From Candidatus Bathyarchaeia archaeon (lineage in GTDB: Archaea; Thermoproteota; Bathyarchaeia; Bathyarchaeales; DTEX01), in contig JAVZNR010000008.1 in the NCBI GenBank assembly GCA_038882715.1, positions 38,106 to 102,105 on the forward strand: a DNA stretch of 64,000 nt, read 5' to 3'. How positions within the stretch are numbered: the stretch's first letter is position 1; each line of letters starts with the position of its first letter. A program made the position numbers and the translations under genes. Of this stretch, positions 27,052-36,315 are shown piece after piece. The notes beneath the pieces were generated by a model, which saw only the letters and a program-made list of their open reading frames with translations, was not told the origin of the DNA and ran no database searches.

Positions 27052-28104
27052 TCATAGAGACCAGTATCTGGATTGAACTTTTCTTACATCTTCAATTATT
27101 TTATTTGCTTCCCTCTGAACCCTTAGATTTATTGGCGGACGTTTATCTCTAATTTTTAAGTCTAATCCAGCCATTCTCGCTATGCAGGAAGCAACAACTT
27201 TTCTTAAAAACCAAAGATTGTATCCTCCCTCAAGGACGGTTACAAGTCTCCCATCACATAGTTTACTCGCCAAGTTGAGGATCACCTGAAAAATCTTAGG
27301 ATAAATATAAGCGGATAACGATAGATCAGATATCGGATCCCTATAATAGCCGTCGAAGCCCGCCGAAATCAACATAAACTGAGGCCTATACTGTACAGCT
27401 ATTGGTGAAATTATTGTTTTAAAAGCTTTCCAGAAAGCCGGGTCGCTAGATCCATAGGGAAGTGGAACATTAACAGTGTATCCTCTGCCTTCCTCAACTC
27501 CAACTTCCCAAATAAACCCTGTTTTAGGAAAATCGGTCGGATCCTCATGTATACTCATATAGAGAACTTCATCCGTATCATAAAAAATATCTTGAGTCCC
27601 ATTCCCATGATGAGCATCTATATCCAGAATCAACACTCTCTTTAAACCACGCTTCTCGATAAGGTGCTTCGCAGCTAAAGCAACATTATTGAAGACGCAG
27701 AAACCAAGCCCATAATTCGGCCCAGCATGATGGCCAGGCGGCCTAGCTAAAACGAAAACATTATTAAATTTTTCCGAAAAAACTTCCTCTACAGCCCCGA
27801 CTGCTCCACCAGCGGCCAACCTTGCGACGTCGAAGCTCTCCTTTGACAATAAAGTTTCGTCATTAAGCAGGCCGCCACCTGAATCACAAATGTACTTGAC
27901 CCTTCTAACATATTCTTCAGTATGCGCCAACAGCAGATCTTCTAGTTCTAGCGCCTTGGGTTCAATAAAGGTGATTTTGTCCATTAGCTGCTTCTCCCTT
28001 GTTACGCCCCTTATTATCGCTAGTAGGCGTTGGGGTTTCTCAGGATGACCTTTACCAGTCTTATGCTCTAGGTATACGGGAGAGTAAATTATCGCGGTCT
28101 TCAT
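27052..28104 (-). CDS. Histone deacetylase / AcuC-AphA family protein
   Basis: About 350 residues of arginase/deacetylase fold. HPEKPxR at the N-terminus, RPPGHHAG (catalytic histidine pair, near 125), FCVFNNVA, DIDAHHGNG (zinc ligands D and H, near 160) and the SAGFDGYYRDP loop (zinc aspartate, near 245) are all intact, so it should be active on acetyl-lysine or acetylpolyamine substrates. The ATG at 28104 overlaps the stop of the asparagine-synthase-like gene by four bases (ATGA), so the two are coupled. Confidence 0.9.
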   Translation of the reverse strand: MKTAIIYSPVYLEHKTGKGHPEKPQRLLAIIRGVTREKQLMDKITFIEPKALELEDLLLAHTEEYVRRVKYICDSGGGLLNDETLLSKESFDVARLAAGGAVGAVEEVFSEKFNNVFVLARPPGHHAGPNYGLGFCVFNNVALAAKHLIEKRGLKRVLILDIDAHHGNGTQDIFYDTDEVLYMSIHEDPTDFPKTGFIWEVGVEEGRGYTVNVPLPYGSSDPAFWKAFKTIISPIAVQYRPQFMLISAGFDGYYRDPISDLSLSAYIYPKIFQVILNLASKLCDGRLVTVLEGGYNLWFLRKVVASCIARMAGLDLKIRDKRPPINLRVQREANKIIEDVRKVQSRYWSL

Positions 28105-29567
28105 TGCGCCCACCTTATTTCGCTAAATACTTTATTAATAAATGATTGCATAGTTAATCCTCTTTTTCTCGCAATCTTCCTTAATGCCCGGCTTACACCA
28201 GTCCCATACTGAATGGCTTTTTTAGGTTTAAGGTATATATCTGCTGATAAGCCGATCCGTTTAGCGAGCTGTCTCAGTATTCTCTTTCTTAACGGGTCTC
28301 CTTGGGACACTATCTTGAATGTTATTGGTAGACTTAAAGCGAAGGATGCCAAATCATAATCTATGTATGGAAATCTGACGTCTATCCCGTGAAATGAACA
28401 TATCTTTTCCTCTGGTTCCAGAGCGCTTTCATGCAATCTCAACACGTCCTCGTATAAAGACTGCTTCACTCTTTCTACTGAAACTTCAAATTCCCTCAGG
28501 TATTTATAGTAGCCTGCAAATAGCTCATCGCTTCCCTGCCCGGAAAGCATAACTCGATTATTTAATTTAGAAGATATTTCAGCGGTCCAATATATTGGAA
28601 TGAAGATCGATGCCTTTAAAGCATTGGGCTCCTCAATCAACCATAAAACTCTAGGTAAAACTGCTTCCACATCCACAAGCGTATAGACTTCAGCTTTAAG
28701 TGGTAAGCCAATCTCATTGGCGGCTTTCTCGGCTTGCTCTATCTCCCTTGAACCTTCTAGCCCAACAGATATTAAAAGGGCGTTTACCCTGATCTCTTTT
28801 GCTAGCGCGGCTATTATGCTGCTATCTAAGCCTCCGGAAAACCCTATTGAAAGATTCCCTAAACCACTCGTCTTCTCCTTGAGAGACTTTAAAATCAAAC
28901 TGTAAAGTCTCTCTAGAGCCCTGTTCTCATCAATCTTCTCCGTTTTAGGTTTTTCAAAAATCCTAACTGCCTTTAATGCTATACCGTCCTTTGTTATCTC
29001 CGCTAGTCTTCCGGGTGGAAAAGACTTTACACTATTGTTGCTTGCTCCAAGAGTCCATAATGCTTTTCGCTCTGAAGCTAGGGCAAAAAATCTCTCGTTT
29101 TCGCAAAAATAGAGCGGTTTTACTCCCATAGGATCTCTTCCAATGATAAGTTTATCGTTTTTAATGGCGGCAAACGAGAACGAACCGTCCATTCTCCCAA
29201 TAACATTTCTCGCAAACTCTTCAATCTCACCGAACCGCTCCAATAAACCAGCAATATCTTTTGTCCCCAAATATTGGGGGGAGAATATTCTTCCCTCAAA
29301 AGATAATTTGCAGCCTTTATGCTCAATAGGCTGCGGGGCATCTTCTGGAAGTATACGACTAAAATTATAACCTAATGCTACGTTCGATTTAACCTCCGTC
29401 AAATTCTCCAGATCAACAAAATCTTTTGTGATAACTGTCACTCTGTCGGTAGATATCCCGTAAGTCTCCCCACCTCTGTGCTTAAGCGCTTTAAGCATTT
29501 TTATGGCTTCTGAAGCCGCGTTGATTCTTCCATAATGTTTAGAGACAACCGCTGCTAGGGCTCCCAT
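28101..29567 (-). CDS. Asparagine synthase-like protein with disabled glutaminase domain
   Basis: 488 residues. The C-terminal synthetase domain is intact: PP-loop SGGLDSS (near 245) and SGQGSDELFAGY (near 350) for aspartate adenylation. The N-terminal class II glutaminase domain lacks the catalytic cysteine: the protein begins M-G-A-L instead of M-C-G-I, and the glutamine-pocket motif FNGE is FEGR. The start is firm, since the ATG at 29567 follows GAGGAAG and the reading MGALAAVVS aligns with the family. It would need free ammonia, or transfer another group. Coupled by overlap to the deacetylase-like gene. Confidence 0.85.
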   Translation of the reverse strand: MGALAAVVSKHYGRINAASEAIKMLKALKHRGGETYGISTDRVTVITKDFVDLENLTEVKSNVALGYNFSRILPEDAPQPIEHKGCKLSFEGRIFSPQYLGTKDIAGLLERFGEIEEFARNVIGRMDGSFSFAAIKNDKLIIGRDPMGVKPLYFCENERFFALASERKALWTLGASNNSVKSFPPGRLAEITKDGIALKAVRIFEKPKTEKIDENRALERLYSLILKSLKEKTSGLGNLSIGFSGGLDSSIIAALAKEIRVNALLISVGLEGSREIEQAEKAANEIGLPLKAEVYTLVDVEAVLPRVLWLIEEPNALKASIFIPIYWTAEISSKLNNRVMLSGQGSDELFAGYYKYLREFEVSVERVKQSLYEDVLRLHESALEPEEKICSFHGIDVRFPYIDYDLASFALSLPITFKIVSQGDPLRKRILRQLAKRIGLSADIYLKPKKAIQYGTGVSRALRKIARKRGLTMQSFINKVFSEIRWAQ

Positions 29568-29656
29568 TCTTCCTCTTCGTCACCTCAATCCTCTTGCCTT
29601 TTCAATGAATCTCTAATAAGCCTATTAGCGCTCAACCCTATATAACGAAAATCTCT

Positions 29657-29923
29657 CTAGGTATGCAGGATCCTAAATGTTACTATGGCTCCTTCGACAG
29701 TCTCCTCTATATCTGAGATTATGGTTTTTAACCCCATCTCCTCTAGAATTATTCTATAATCCTCGAAGTAATCGTAGAAGCCGCATGTATAGCAGAAGCT
29801 TCCACCGAACTCAATTTTAATCTCACCACCAGATATTGAGAGTAACTTTGCTTCAACCTCCGGAGACCTATACTTATTGTATTCGACTATTGCTTCTTCA
29901 ACCACCCTATTCAGTTCCAACAT
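29657..29923 (-). CDS. Conserved-looking small protein with CxxC, unknown
   Basis: 88 residues, alpha/beta, with FGGSFCYTCGFYDYFEDY around residue 40-57 containing a CxxC pair that could bind metal or be redox-active. No family recognised. It lies 89 bases upstream of the asparagine-synthase-like gene on the same strand, and is divergent from purB. Confidence 0.5.
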   Translation of the reverse strand: MLELNRVVEEAIVEYNKYRSPEVEAKLLSISGGEIKIEFGGSFCYTCGFYDYFEDYRIILEEMGLKTIISDIEETVEGAIVTFRILHT

Positions 29924-30021
29924 GCAATCTTCTCCCAGAAAAGGGGACTGTAGCTACAAGAATTAATAAGTATTTTTAGAGAATATATTCTTGCAGATAA
30001 TGTTGGAGGGAAGGATTAGTA

Positions 30022-31392
30022 ATGCCGATTTTACCTATCGATACCGGACGCTACGGCACCCCGGAGATGCTCAGAATCTTTGAGGAAGAAAATTATATCC
30101 AAAAGATGCTTGATGTTGAAGCCGCTTTAGCGTGGGCTCAAAGTGAGGTTGGTGAAATCCCGAAAGAAGCCGCTGAGAAAATAATGGAAATGGCATCGAC
30201 AAAATATGTTAAGGTGAGTCGAATAAAAGAAATTGAGAAAGAAATCAGGCATGATGTTATGGCTCTCGTTAAAGCCTTGGCTGAGGTTTGCGGTCCAAGT
30301 GGCGCATATGTGCATCTCGGCATAACAAGCTACGATGTTGTCGACACGGCTAGAGCCCTGCAACTTAAAGAAGCATTAGAGGTAATTGAACACCGCCTTA
30401 ATGATCTAGAGCTAGTCCTGCTTAACTTATCTGATCGCTACAAGAATACGGTAATGATGGGGCGCACCCACGGTCAGCATGCGTTGCCAATAACATTTGG
30501 ATTCAAAATGGCGGGCTGGTTGCGTGAAATATCAAGATATATTCAAAGGTTAAGGGAGAGTAAAAAACGCATTTTAGTTGGTAAGATAACTGGTGCTGTT
30601 GGTACTCAAGCCGGGCTCGGCTCAAACGCCATGAAGATACAGGAGCTTGTTATGAGAAGGCTTGGGCTTCAGCCAGCGGGCATCACGACGCAGATTATAT
30701 CGCGTGATATACATGCTGAATTAATATGCCTATTAGCTATGCTGGCCTCAACATTAGACAAGTTTGCCACAGAAATAAGGGAATTACAAAGGACCGAGAT
30801 AGCTGAAGTTTTTGAGCCATTTGAGAGGGGGAGACAAGTTGGCAGTTCAACAATGCCTCATAAGCGTAATCCGGAGATATGCGAAAGAATATGCGGTTTA
30901 GCAAAGGTCGTTAGAAGCCTTGTTATACCAGCTTTAGAAAATATTCCAACATGGCATGAGAGGGATTTAACGCAGTCGTCAGCTGAAAGATTCATTATAC
31001 CCGAGGCATGTATTCTAGTGGACTACATGCTAAGTTTAATGATTTGGGTTCTATCAAGTCTTGAAGTCGACGAAAGGAAGATGCTTGAAAATATAGGTTT
31101 AACTCAGGGTAGAGCGCTATCAGAGGCGGTCATGATAGTCCTTACGAGAAAAGGGATGAGTAGGCAGGAGGCGCATGAACTTTTAAGGAGAATGGCTATT
31201 AAAAGCGCGTCTGAGAAAATACCTTTCAGAGAAGTCCTCTTAAATAACGAGGAGATCAGAAAACTTTTGACAGAGGAGGAAATAGATGAAGCTCTGGATC
31301 CGAAAAACTATCTTGGCACAGCTATTAAGCAGATCGAATTAGCTATAGAAAAAACAATTCAAGAGAGACGTGAAAGAGGATTAATAAAATAA
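30022..31392 (+). CDS. purB: Adenylosuccinate lyase
   Basis: 456 residues of the fumarase/aspartase superfamily. The signature GSSTMPHKRNPEICERI (near 274-290) holds the mobile catalytic loop serine; GRTHGQHALPITFG (near 149) and HLGITSYDVVDTA (near 98) complete the active site. It acts twice in purine synthesis, releasing fumarate from SAICAR and from adenylosuccinate. ATG at 30022 has GGAGGG upstream. It is monocistronic here, convergent with a RAM-domain gene. Confidence 0.95.
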   Translation: MPILPIDTGRYGTPEMLRIFEEENYIQKMLDVEAALAWAQSEVGEIPKEAAEKIMEMASTKYVKVSRIKEIEKEIRHDVMALVKALAEVCGPSGAYVHLGITSYDVVDTARALQLKEALEVIEHRLNDLELVLLNLSDRYKNTVMMGRTHGQHALPITFGFKMAGWLREISRYIQRLRESKKRILVGKITGAVGTQAGLGSNAMKIQELVMRRLGLQPAGITTQIISRDIHAELICLLAMLASTLDKFATEIRELQRTEIAEVFEPFERGRQVGSSTMPHKRNPEICERICGLAKVVRSLVIPALENIPTWHERDLTQSSAERFIIPEACILVDYMLSLMIWVLSSLEVDERKMLENIGLTQGRALSEAVMIVLTRKGMSRQEAHELLRRMAIKSASEKIPFREVLLNNEEIRKLLTEEEIDEALDPKNYLGTAIKQIELAIEKTIQERRERGLIK

Positions 31393-31448
31393 ATGTATTC
31401 CTAAACTGTAGCGGGGAAACGCTTTTCAACCTCGATGGCAATCGAATT

Positions 31449-31688
31449 TCACTCTCTAATTGGCGGTGGTATCACTATTAGGGTCTGCGTTCTAAGAACA
31501 CCTCTTATACTTTGGACCTTCCCAATGATCTCCCCGAGATTCTCCATTTTTTCAAATTCTACCTGGATTATATCATCGAATTGCCCAGTTACAGCATAGG
31601 CTTCCTTAACACCTTCAACCTTTAGTGCCGTCTCAGCAACCTTCCATATCATGCCGGGCTCAGAGTTTACAAGAATATACGCTTTCAT
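31449..31688 (-). CDS. Standalone Lrp/AsnC ligand-binding (RAM) domain protein
   Basis: About 79 residues, only the amino-acid-binding RAM domain of Lrp/AsnC regulators, with no DNA-binding helix. MKAYILVNSEPG and EAYAVTGQFDDIIQVE are typical strands. Such proteins oligomerise with each other or with full Lrp proteins and bind amino acids as effectors. ATG at 31688 is chosen; earlier in-frame starts add three residues. One of three lone RAM proteins in the window. The following 31698-31966 gap shows no gene I can support. Confidence 0.82.
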   Translation of the reverse strand: MKAYILVNSEPGMIWKVAETALKVEGVKEAYAVTGQFDDIIQVEFEKMENLGEIIGKVQSIRGVLRTQTLIVIPPPIRE

Positions 31689-31966
31689 ATGCATCACTGA
31701 AAGCTATTTTTATCTTTTTAGAAGTATAAAAGACTATGCTTAACAAACTGACTGGCCCATAAGCATCAACAGGATCAAAGAAGATAAAAGAATGATCTTT
31801 AACTCTAAATAAAAGTTATGGAAGAATAAAAACGATTAAAAAATGCATACAAGATATACTTACGGTTCTCTTAGATTAAACTTCACTCTTCATATCACTG
31901 ATAATTCTCGAAGACGTTCTCTTAGACCTCATGACTATGCCGATTTAAGGGATCGGGATCAGCCGT

Positions 31967-33184
31967 CTAGCATACCGGTATTCTTCCATAAATCAAATCT
32001 TCGATAAATCTATCTATATTTTCAAGCTCGTATCTGACGATTTCTTCAACCCTCTTTCTTATAGCGTTGAAATACGATTCAGATTTTGTCATAAGCTGCA
32101 CTGCAGTTATAACTGGCTGATCTACGGGCTGACCAATCTTGCTCAGCATCCAAACGTAAACTTCCTCTACATCATTTATCTCATTATAAATTTTCTCAGC
32201 TAGACTATGAGTTAATAGGTTGTATATTTTGCCAACGTGACTAACCGGGTTCTTGCCGGCCGCAGCTTCTGAGCACTGAGGCCTATTAAGCGATATAAGC
32301 CCATTAACTCTGTTCCCCCTACCGACTTGTCCGGAATCAGCCCCATCAGCGCTTGTTCCGAGAACCGTTAAATAGACCCCGTTAACGCCTCTACCTGCTG
32401 TATCTAAAGTGTTCAGCTCTATGTGAATTCTATCGAAGCCGTAGTTTCTCCTATTAACAAACTCTTCCATATCACCAAGAACTTCTTCTTTTCTCTCAAA
32501 GTAATGCTTTTCATCGCTTATGAATCTATCCACAAAAGCCATTGAAACAGTCAATTTTAGCTCTCTGTTTCTTCGAAAGGCCATGACTTTAACATCTTCT
32601 CCAGTCTCAGGAAACCTTCTTTTAAAGTTTTCAGAGTTAAGATACTTCTCTAGCTCTAAGACAGTTTTCTCTGTTTTGGTTAAAGGTGCCCATCCAACGG
32701 CGGCTGAAGTATCGTTCGCCTCAAGCACTTTTCCGCCGCGCCTAAAAATATCTGTAAGCGCCTGTGACCCCGGCTGTATTTCAACTTGATATATCACATG
32801 TCTATCCGGGTCAACAAACCTAAGGTTCCTTTTAAACCAATCTTTAGCAGTTTGAATAGCTATCTCAGAAACCGGAATTTTAATATTTCCAGCCTCAAAT
32901 GTAGCTCTGTCACCAAATATTAGTTTCATTGGTTTCTTAACGACTCCGCCGCCAAATTTCACTTCAACCTCGCCAGCTACTAGGAGGGACTTATCAATAT
33001 TGTGATGCAGTATCGCCCCAACTCTGTTAAGATACTCCTTACAAAGATTTACGGAAACCTCATTCATTATCGCGTCGCATATAGTGTCAGGATGGCCTAA
33101 CCCCTTTCTCTCCACTATTTCAATCTCTTGCTCCTCTAATGGGATGTTTTTTGAAAATATGACAGCTATGTTTTCAATCCCCAT
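31967..33184 (-). CDS. S-adenosylmethionine synthetase, archaeal type
   Basis: 405 residues of the archaeal MAT family (COG1812), very different in sequence from bacterial MetK. ERKGLGHPDTICDAIMNEV near residue 25, GGGVVKKP near 77, and GTSADGADSGQVGRGNRVNGLIS (read in parts, near 280) are signatures. Makes SAM from methionine and ATP. A TATA-like AATATATATG lies about 45 bases upstream, and transcription is divergent from the HTH-CBS regulator gene. Works directly downstream of the core-MetE protein encoded at 38 kb. Confidence 0.95.
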   Translation of the reverse strand: MGIENIAVIFSKNIPLEEQEIEIVERKGLGHPDTICDAIMNEVSVNLCKEYLNRVGAILHHNIDKSLLVAGEVEVKFGGGVVKKPMKLIFGDRATFEAGNIKIPVSEIAIQTAKDWFKRNLRFVDPDRHVIYQVEIQPGSQALTDIFRRGGKVLEANDTSAAVGWAPLTKTEKTVLELEKYLNSENFKRRFPETGEDVKVMAFRRNRELKLTVSMAFVDRFISDEKHYFERKEEVLGDMEEFVNRRNYGFDRIHIELNTLDTAGRGVNGVYLTVLGTSADGADSGQVGRGNRVNGLISLNRPQCSEAAAGKNPVSHVGKIYNLLTHSLAEKIYNEINDVEEVYVWMLSKIGQPVDQPVITAVQLMTKSESYFNAIRKRVEEIVRYELENIDRFIEDLIYGRIPVC

Positions 33185-33383
33185 TTATGAGATCCCTCAA
33201 TGCTTCAAAGATTATCAAAGTGACCGCATATATATTTTTTGGTATAATAAACTGAAAAAATATGTAATTTTATGCATAAAGCCCAAAAACCATTTAATCC
33301 AACTATATTTAACTCGCCTCGATAAAGGATAAATATCACCATCATATATCTTGTTTATTGAAATTATAACCGGGGATTATATT

Positions 33384-33914
33384 TTGATAATAACCGGCTC
33401 ACTACTTAAAAAAATGAGAATTGAAGCTGGATTAACTCAAAGCCAGCTAGCAAAAATGGTTGGTGTCTCACAGGCACATATAGCTAAAATAGAGAGCGGG
33501 AAAGTTGATCCTAGATTATCAACAGTAAACAAAATCCTGCAAATATTGACTAGTAAGCGTGGAAAGAAATGCAAAGATATAATGACGCGTGAAGTTATAA
33601 CAATAACGCCTAAGGAGAAGATAAAGAAGGTCAGTGAAATAATGGTAAAATATGGAATTTCACAGTTGCCAGTAGTTGACAGAAATAAAGTTGTTGGTAT
33701 GGTGACTGAAGAAGGGATTATTCGAAACTTAAGCTCAAACATATCAGAAGAATTAGTTGAGAAAATTATGGAACCCCCGTTTCCGCTGGTATCTGAGGAT
33801 ACCGATATAAGCGTAATTAGACCATTACTGGAAATGCACCCTGGAGTATTAGTGGTTAGTAAGGGCGAATTGGTTGGAATTATAACTCGTTCAGACCTAT
33901 TAAAGGTTATATAA
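33384..33914 (+). CDS. HTH (XRE-type) transcriptional regulator with two CBS domains
   Basis: About 176 residues. An N-terminal Cro/C1-type helix-turn-helix (about 5-55: LTQSQLAKMVGVSQAHIAKIESG) is followed by a CBS pair (MTREVITITPKEKIKKVSEIMVKYGISQLPVVD, and the second ending LVGIITRSDLLKVI). CBS domains usually sense adenosyl compounds, so it may respond to SAM or ATP/AMP; its neighbour is SAM synthetase. TTG at 33384, after GGGGAT, is preferred to the in-frame TTG at 33351. Confidence 0.85.
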   Translation: MIITGSLLKKMRIEAGLTQSQLAKMVGVSQAHIAKIESGKVDPRLSTVNKILQILTSKRGKKCKDIMTREVITITPKEKIKKVSEIMVKYGISQLPVVDRNKVVGMVTEEGIIRNLSSNISEELVEKIMEPPFPLVSEDTDISVIRPLLEMHPGVLVVSKGELVGIITRSDLLKVI

Positions 33915-33952
33915 CGAACGATTATATGTTATAGAGCGATTTGAACGATTAT

Positions 33953-34429
33953 TTATTGTAGAGGCTTAATTCTAAAATCTTCTTTCACCACGTTTAAAAC
34001 TACATTTGTGACCGTGCGCTTAACATGAGGCATTGATAAAAGCTTTTTGACAAATGAGTTTAACTCCGCTCTATCTTTAAACCTAGCTATTACCGCTATA
34101 TCAAAATCGCCGGTTATATCGTAAACTGCAATGGCATTATCATTCTTCGCAATCTCATTCTCAACTTCAACTAGATGAGCTCCCTCAGCTTGAATGAATA
34201 TGATAGCGATTGTTCCGTATCCTAGTTTCATTGGGTCAACAAGCACGGTGTAGCTCTTCAAAACACCGATATTTTCAAGTTTCTTAATTCGATTATATGC
34301 TGTTCCAACGGATATTCCAAGTTCGCTAGCTATTTTATTGTAGCTTAGTCTAGAATCCTCCTGCAATAACCTAATTATTTTGAGATCTAAATCATCAATT
34401 TTATCAAGTGGCGATATATTCACCCCCAT
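33953..34429 (-). CDS. Lrp/AsnC family transcriptional regulator
   Basis: About 158 residues: an N-terminal winged helix (DDLDLKIIRLLQEDSRLSYNKIASELGISVGTAYNRIKKLENIG) and a C-terminal RAM domain (GYGTIAIIFIQAEG, YDITGDFDIAVIARF). It is divergent from glutamine synthetase and most likely controls it. The in-frame TTG at 34444 is possible, but ATG at 34429 gives the usual short N-terminus. A TATA box (CTTTAAATAA on the minus strand, about 34468-34459) and a palindrome (34437-34452) lie at its start, suggesting autoregulation. Confidence 0.88.
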   Translation of the reverse strand: MGVNISPLDKIDDLDLKIIRLLQEDSRLSYNKIASELGISVGTAYNRIKKLENIGVLKSYTVLVDPMKLGYGTIAIIFIQAEGAHLVEVENEIAKNDNAIAVYDITGDFDIAVIARFKDRAELNSFVKKLLSMPHVKRTVTNVVLNVVKEDFRIKPLQ

Positions 34430-34436
34430 CTTTAAA

Positions 34437-34452
34437 TTGAACAAATATTCAA
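34437..34452. promoter_or_regulatory. Palindrome at lrp transcription start (candidate operator)
   Basis: TTGAACAAATATTCAA has inverted TTGAA/TTCAA arms with a six-base centre, lying between the lrp TATA box and its ATG at 34429, where a bound protein would block transcription. Candidate autoregulatory site. Confidence 0.4.
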
Positions 34453-34496
34453 TAAATAAGGAAATTATTTAAAGTTTTTGCATTCCATCCAAAAAT

Positions 34497-34507
34497 TTTA
34501 TATATAA
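34497..34507 (+). promoter_or_regulatory. TATA box of glutamine synthetase gene
   Basis: TTTATATATAA, preceded by an A-run that could serve as a BRE. Predicted start of transcription near 34528, about 27 bases before the TTG at 34555. Confidence 0.65.
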
Positions 34508-34522
34508 GTGTGTAATAAAAAT

Positions 34523-34538
34523 TCATTCTATTGAATGA
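34523..34538. promoter_or_regulatory. Palindrome over the predicted glnA transcription start
   Basis: TCATTC-TATT-GAATGA is a perfect inverted repeat with a four-base centre, overlapping the predicted start site of the glutamine synthetase message. The position fits a repressor operator, with the divergent Lrp protein the obvious candidate. Confidence 0.45.
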
Positions 34539-34554
34539 TAATGGTGGAGAAATC

Positions 34555-36033
34555 TTGGAACGTAGCGATTTCATCGACGAGTCTATGAGGAGAGCCATTG
34601 AAACTTTAAAAGTTAACAGGGTTCGGTGGGTTCATGCAGCCTTCGTTGATATAAGGGGCTTAATGCAGGATATGGTGATCCCTGCCAGAGAATTTGTTGA
34701 TGGAGATGCTTTCAGGTCAGGTTTAGGTTTTGATGGCTCAGCTGTTAGAGGCTTTAAATCCATTGAGGAATCCGACATGGTTCTTATGCCTGATCCGAAA
34801 ACACTTGCAATACTTCCATGGATGGAAGATGAGAGCCAAAAAAGCGCCATAATTATAGGTGATGTTTATGAGGCTTATGGAAGCAAATCTCCATCTGAGG
34901 TTGATCCGAGAGGTTATGTTGCGAAGAGAGCGGTTAAGGCAGCTGTCGAGATGGGGTATACTGGATACTTTGCTCCAGAAATAGAATGCTTCATATTCTC
35001 GTCAATAGATCCGACAAAGCTTGTTTGGGATCTTTGGGTTAGTCCAGATGGCGGCAAAAGCGATTCTTGGGGTGCGCCGAGAGTTGTCCCTCAATCGCCG
35101 GAGATCACTAGCGGAGGCTACGTGATTAGGCCTAGAGAAGCCTATTATAAACCGCCTCCGGAAGATACGACGATTGAGTACAGGAATGAGGTTTCATCTA
35201 TTCTTGAAGATTATTTCGGATTTAATATCGAGAAGCATCATCACGAGGTTGCGACCGCTGGACAAATTGAGATAAACTTTCAATATGGGCAGCTTGTGGA
35301 GACCGCTGACAGAACAATATACTACAAGTTTGTGGCGAAGAACGTTGCTAAGAGACGAGGTCTAATAGTGACGTTCATGCCAAAGCCAATATATTTAGAT
35401 AACGCCAGCGGAATGCACGTCCACATCTCACTGTGGAAGGATAATTTAAATGTCATGTATGACGAGAATGATGAATACGCCGAGCTCAGCCAAACCGGAA
35501 GATACTTCATTGGAGGCCTACTCGAACATGCTAGGGCTTTAACAGCGATCTGCTGTCCGACAGTGAACTCGTATAAGCGGCTTGTTCCAGGGTTCGAAGC
35601 GCCTATTTACGTGGTGTGGTCACGGCGGAACAGATCCGCACTAATTAGGATACCAGTTTATTATAGGGGTCCAGAATATGCCGTTTATAAGCGGGTCGAG
35701 TATCGTGGCGCCGACCCCTCATGCAATCCGTACCTGGCTTTTTCATGTCTTTTGATGGCTGGGCTTGACGGCGTAAGAAAGAAGATCGATCCGGGTGATC
35801 CAGTTGACGAGGACATTTACAGATTATCTCCTGAGAGGAGGAGGCATCTGGGCATAATTGAGTTGCCAACGACTCTGAAGGAAGCTATTGAGGAAATGAA
35901 GAGTGATGAGGTGATCCACCGAACCCTTGGAAGCCACATTTTTGACGCTTTCATAGAGTATAAACTGAATGACTGGCGTCAATACTGTCTCTACATAACG
36001 CCATGGGAAATAATGAAATACCTTGACTATTAA
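34555..36033 (+). CDS. glnA: Glutamine synthetase
   Basis: About 492 residues, type I glutamine synthetase. GFDGSAVRGFKSIEESDM (near 62, beta-grasp end), FAPEIECFIF (metal glutamate, near 145), HHEVATAGQIEINF (near 232) and KRLVPGFEAPIYVVWS (near 345) are the expected active-site segments. Combines ammonia with glutamate. TTG at 34555 is chosen because GGTGGAG lies five bases before it; the in-frame TTG at 34531 lies inside the palindrome and near the predicted transcription start. Followed by two lone RAM-domain genes, as expected for a regulated nitrogen operon. Confidence 0.95.
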   Translation: MERSDFIDESMRRAIETLKVNRVRWVHAAFVDIRGLMQDMVIPAREFVDGDAFRSGLGFDGSAVRGFKSIEESDMVLMPDPKTLAILPWMEDESQKSAIIIGDVYEAYGSKSPSEVDPRGYVAKRAVKAAVEMGYTGYFAPEIECFIFSSIDPTKLVWDLWVSPDGGKSDSWGAPRVVPQSPEITSGGYVIRPREAYYKPPPEDTTIEYRNEVSSILEDYFGFNIEKHHHEVATAGQIEINFQYGQLVETADRTIYYKFVAKNVAKRRGLIVTFMPKPIYLDNASGMHVHISLWKDNLNVMYDENDEYAELSQTGRYFIGGLLEHARALTAICCPTVNSYKRLVPGFEAPIYVVWSRRNRSALIRIPVYYRGPEYAVYKRVEYRGADPSCNPYLAFSCLLMAGLDGVRKKIDPGDPVDEDIYRLSPERRRHLGIIELPTTLKEAIEEMKSDEVIHRTLGSHIFDAFIEYKLNDWRQYCLYITPWEIMKYLDY

Positions 36034-36054
36034 CTTGAAAAGGAGGTGTGTTAA

Positions 36055-36297
36055 GTGTTAAGGGCATATATATTTGTTGAAACAAGGCCCGGTACTTCTT
36101 TAGAGGTAGTTAAGAGAATAAAGAGTAAAGTTAAGGAGGTTGTTCAAGCAGACGCGATATACGGCAGATTTGATGCTATTATCGTAGTTGAGACCCGGGA
36201 TTTCGAGACGCTGCATGATCTATTGTATAATGTTATTGAAAGAGACCCTGACATTATTCATACGGAGACATCGCTTGTCTTAAGGGAAATAGAGTAA
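36055..36297 (+). CDS. Standalone RAM-domain (Lrp effector-binding) protein
   Basis: 80 residues: the ligand-binding half of Lrp/AsnC with no DNA-binding part (LRAYIFVETRPGTSLEVV, YGRFDAIIVVETRD). GTG start behind GGAGGTG, 21 bases after glnA. Probably an amino-acid sensor that joins Lrp oligomers or binds glutamine synthetase; the partner is inference from position. Confidence 0.83.
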   Translation: MLRAYIFVETRPGTSLEVVKRIKSKVKEVVQADAIYGRFDAIIVVETRDFETLHDLLYNVIERDPDIIHTETSLVLREIE

Positions 36298-36315
36298 TCG
36301 CTTTAGGAGGAAGCT

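Noticed and set aside
31698..31966. Small gene or riboswitch between the RAM gene and AdoMet synthetase
   Set aside because: Short frames exist on both strands but none has a ribosome site or recognisable product, and SAM riboswitches are not known in archaea.
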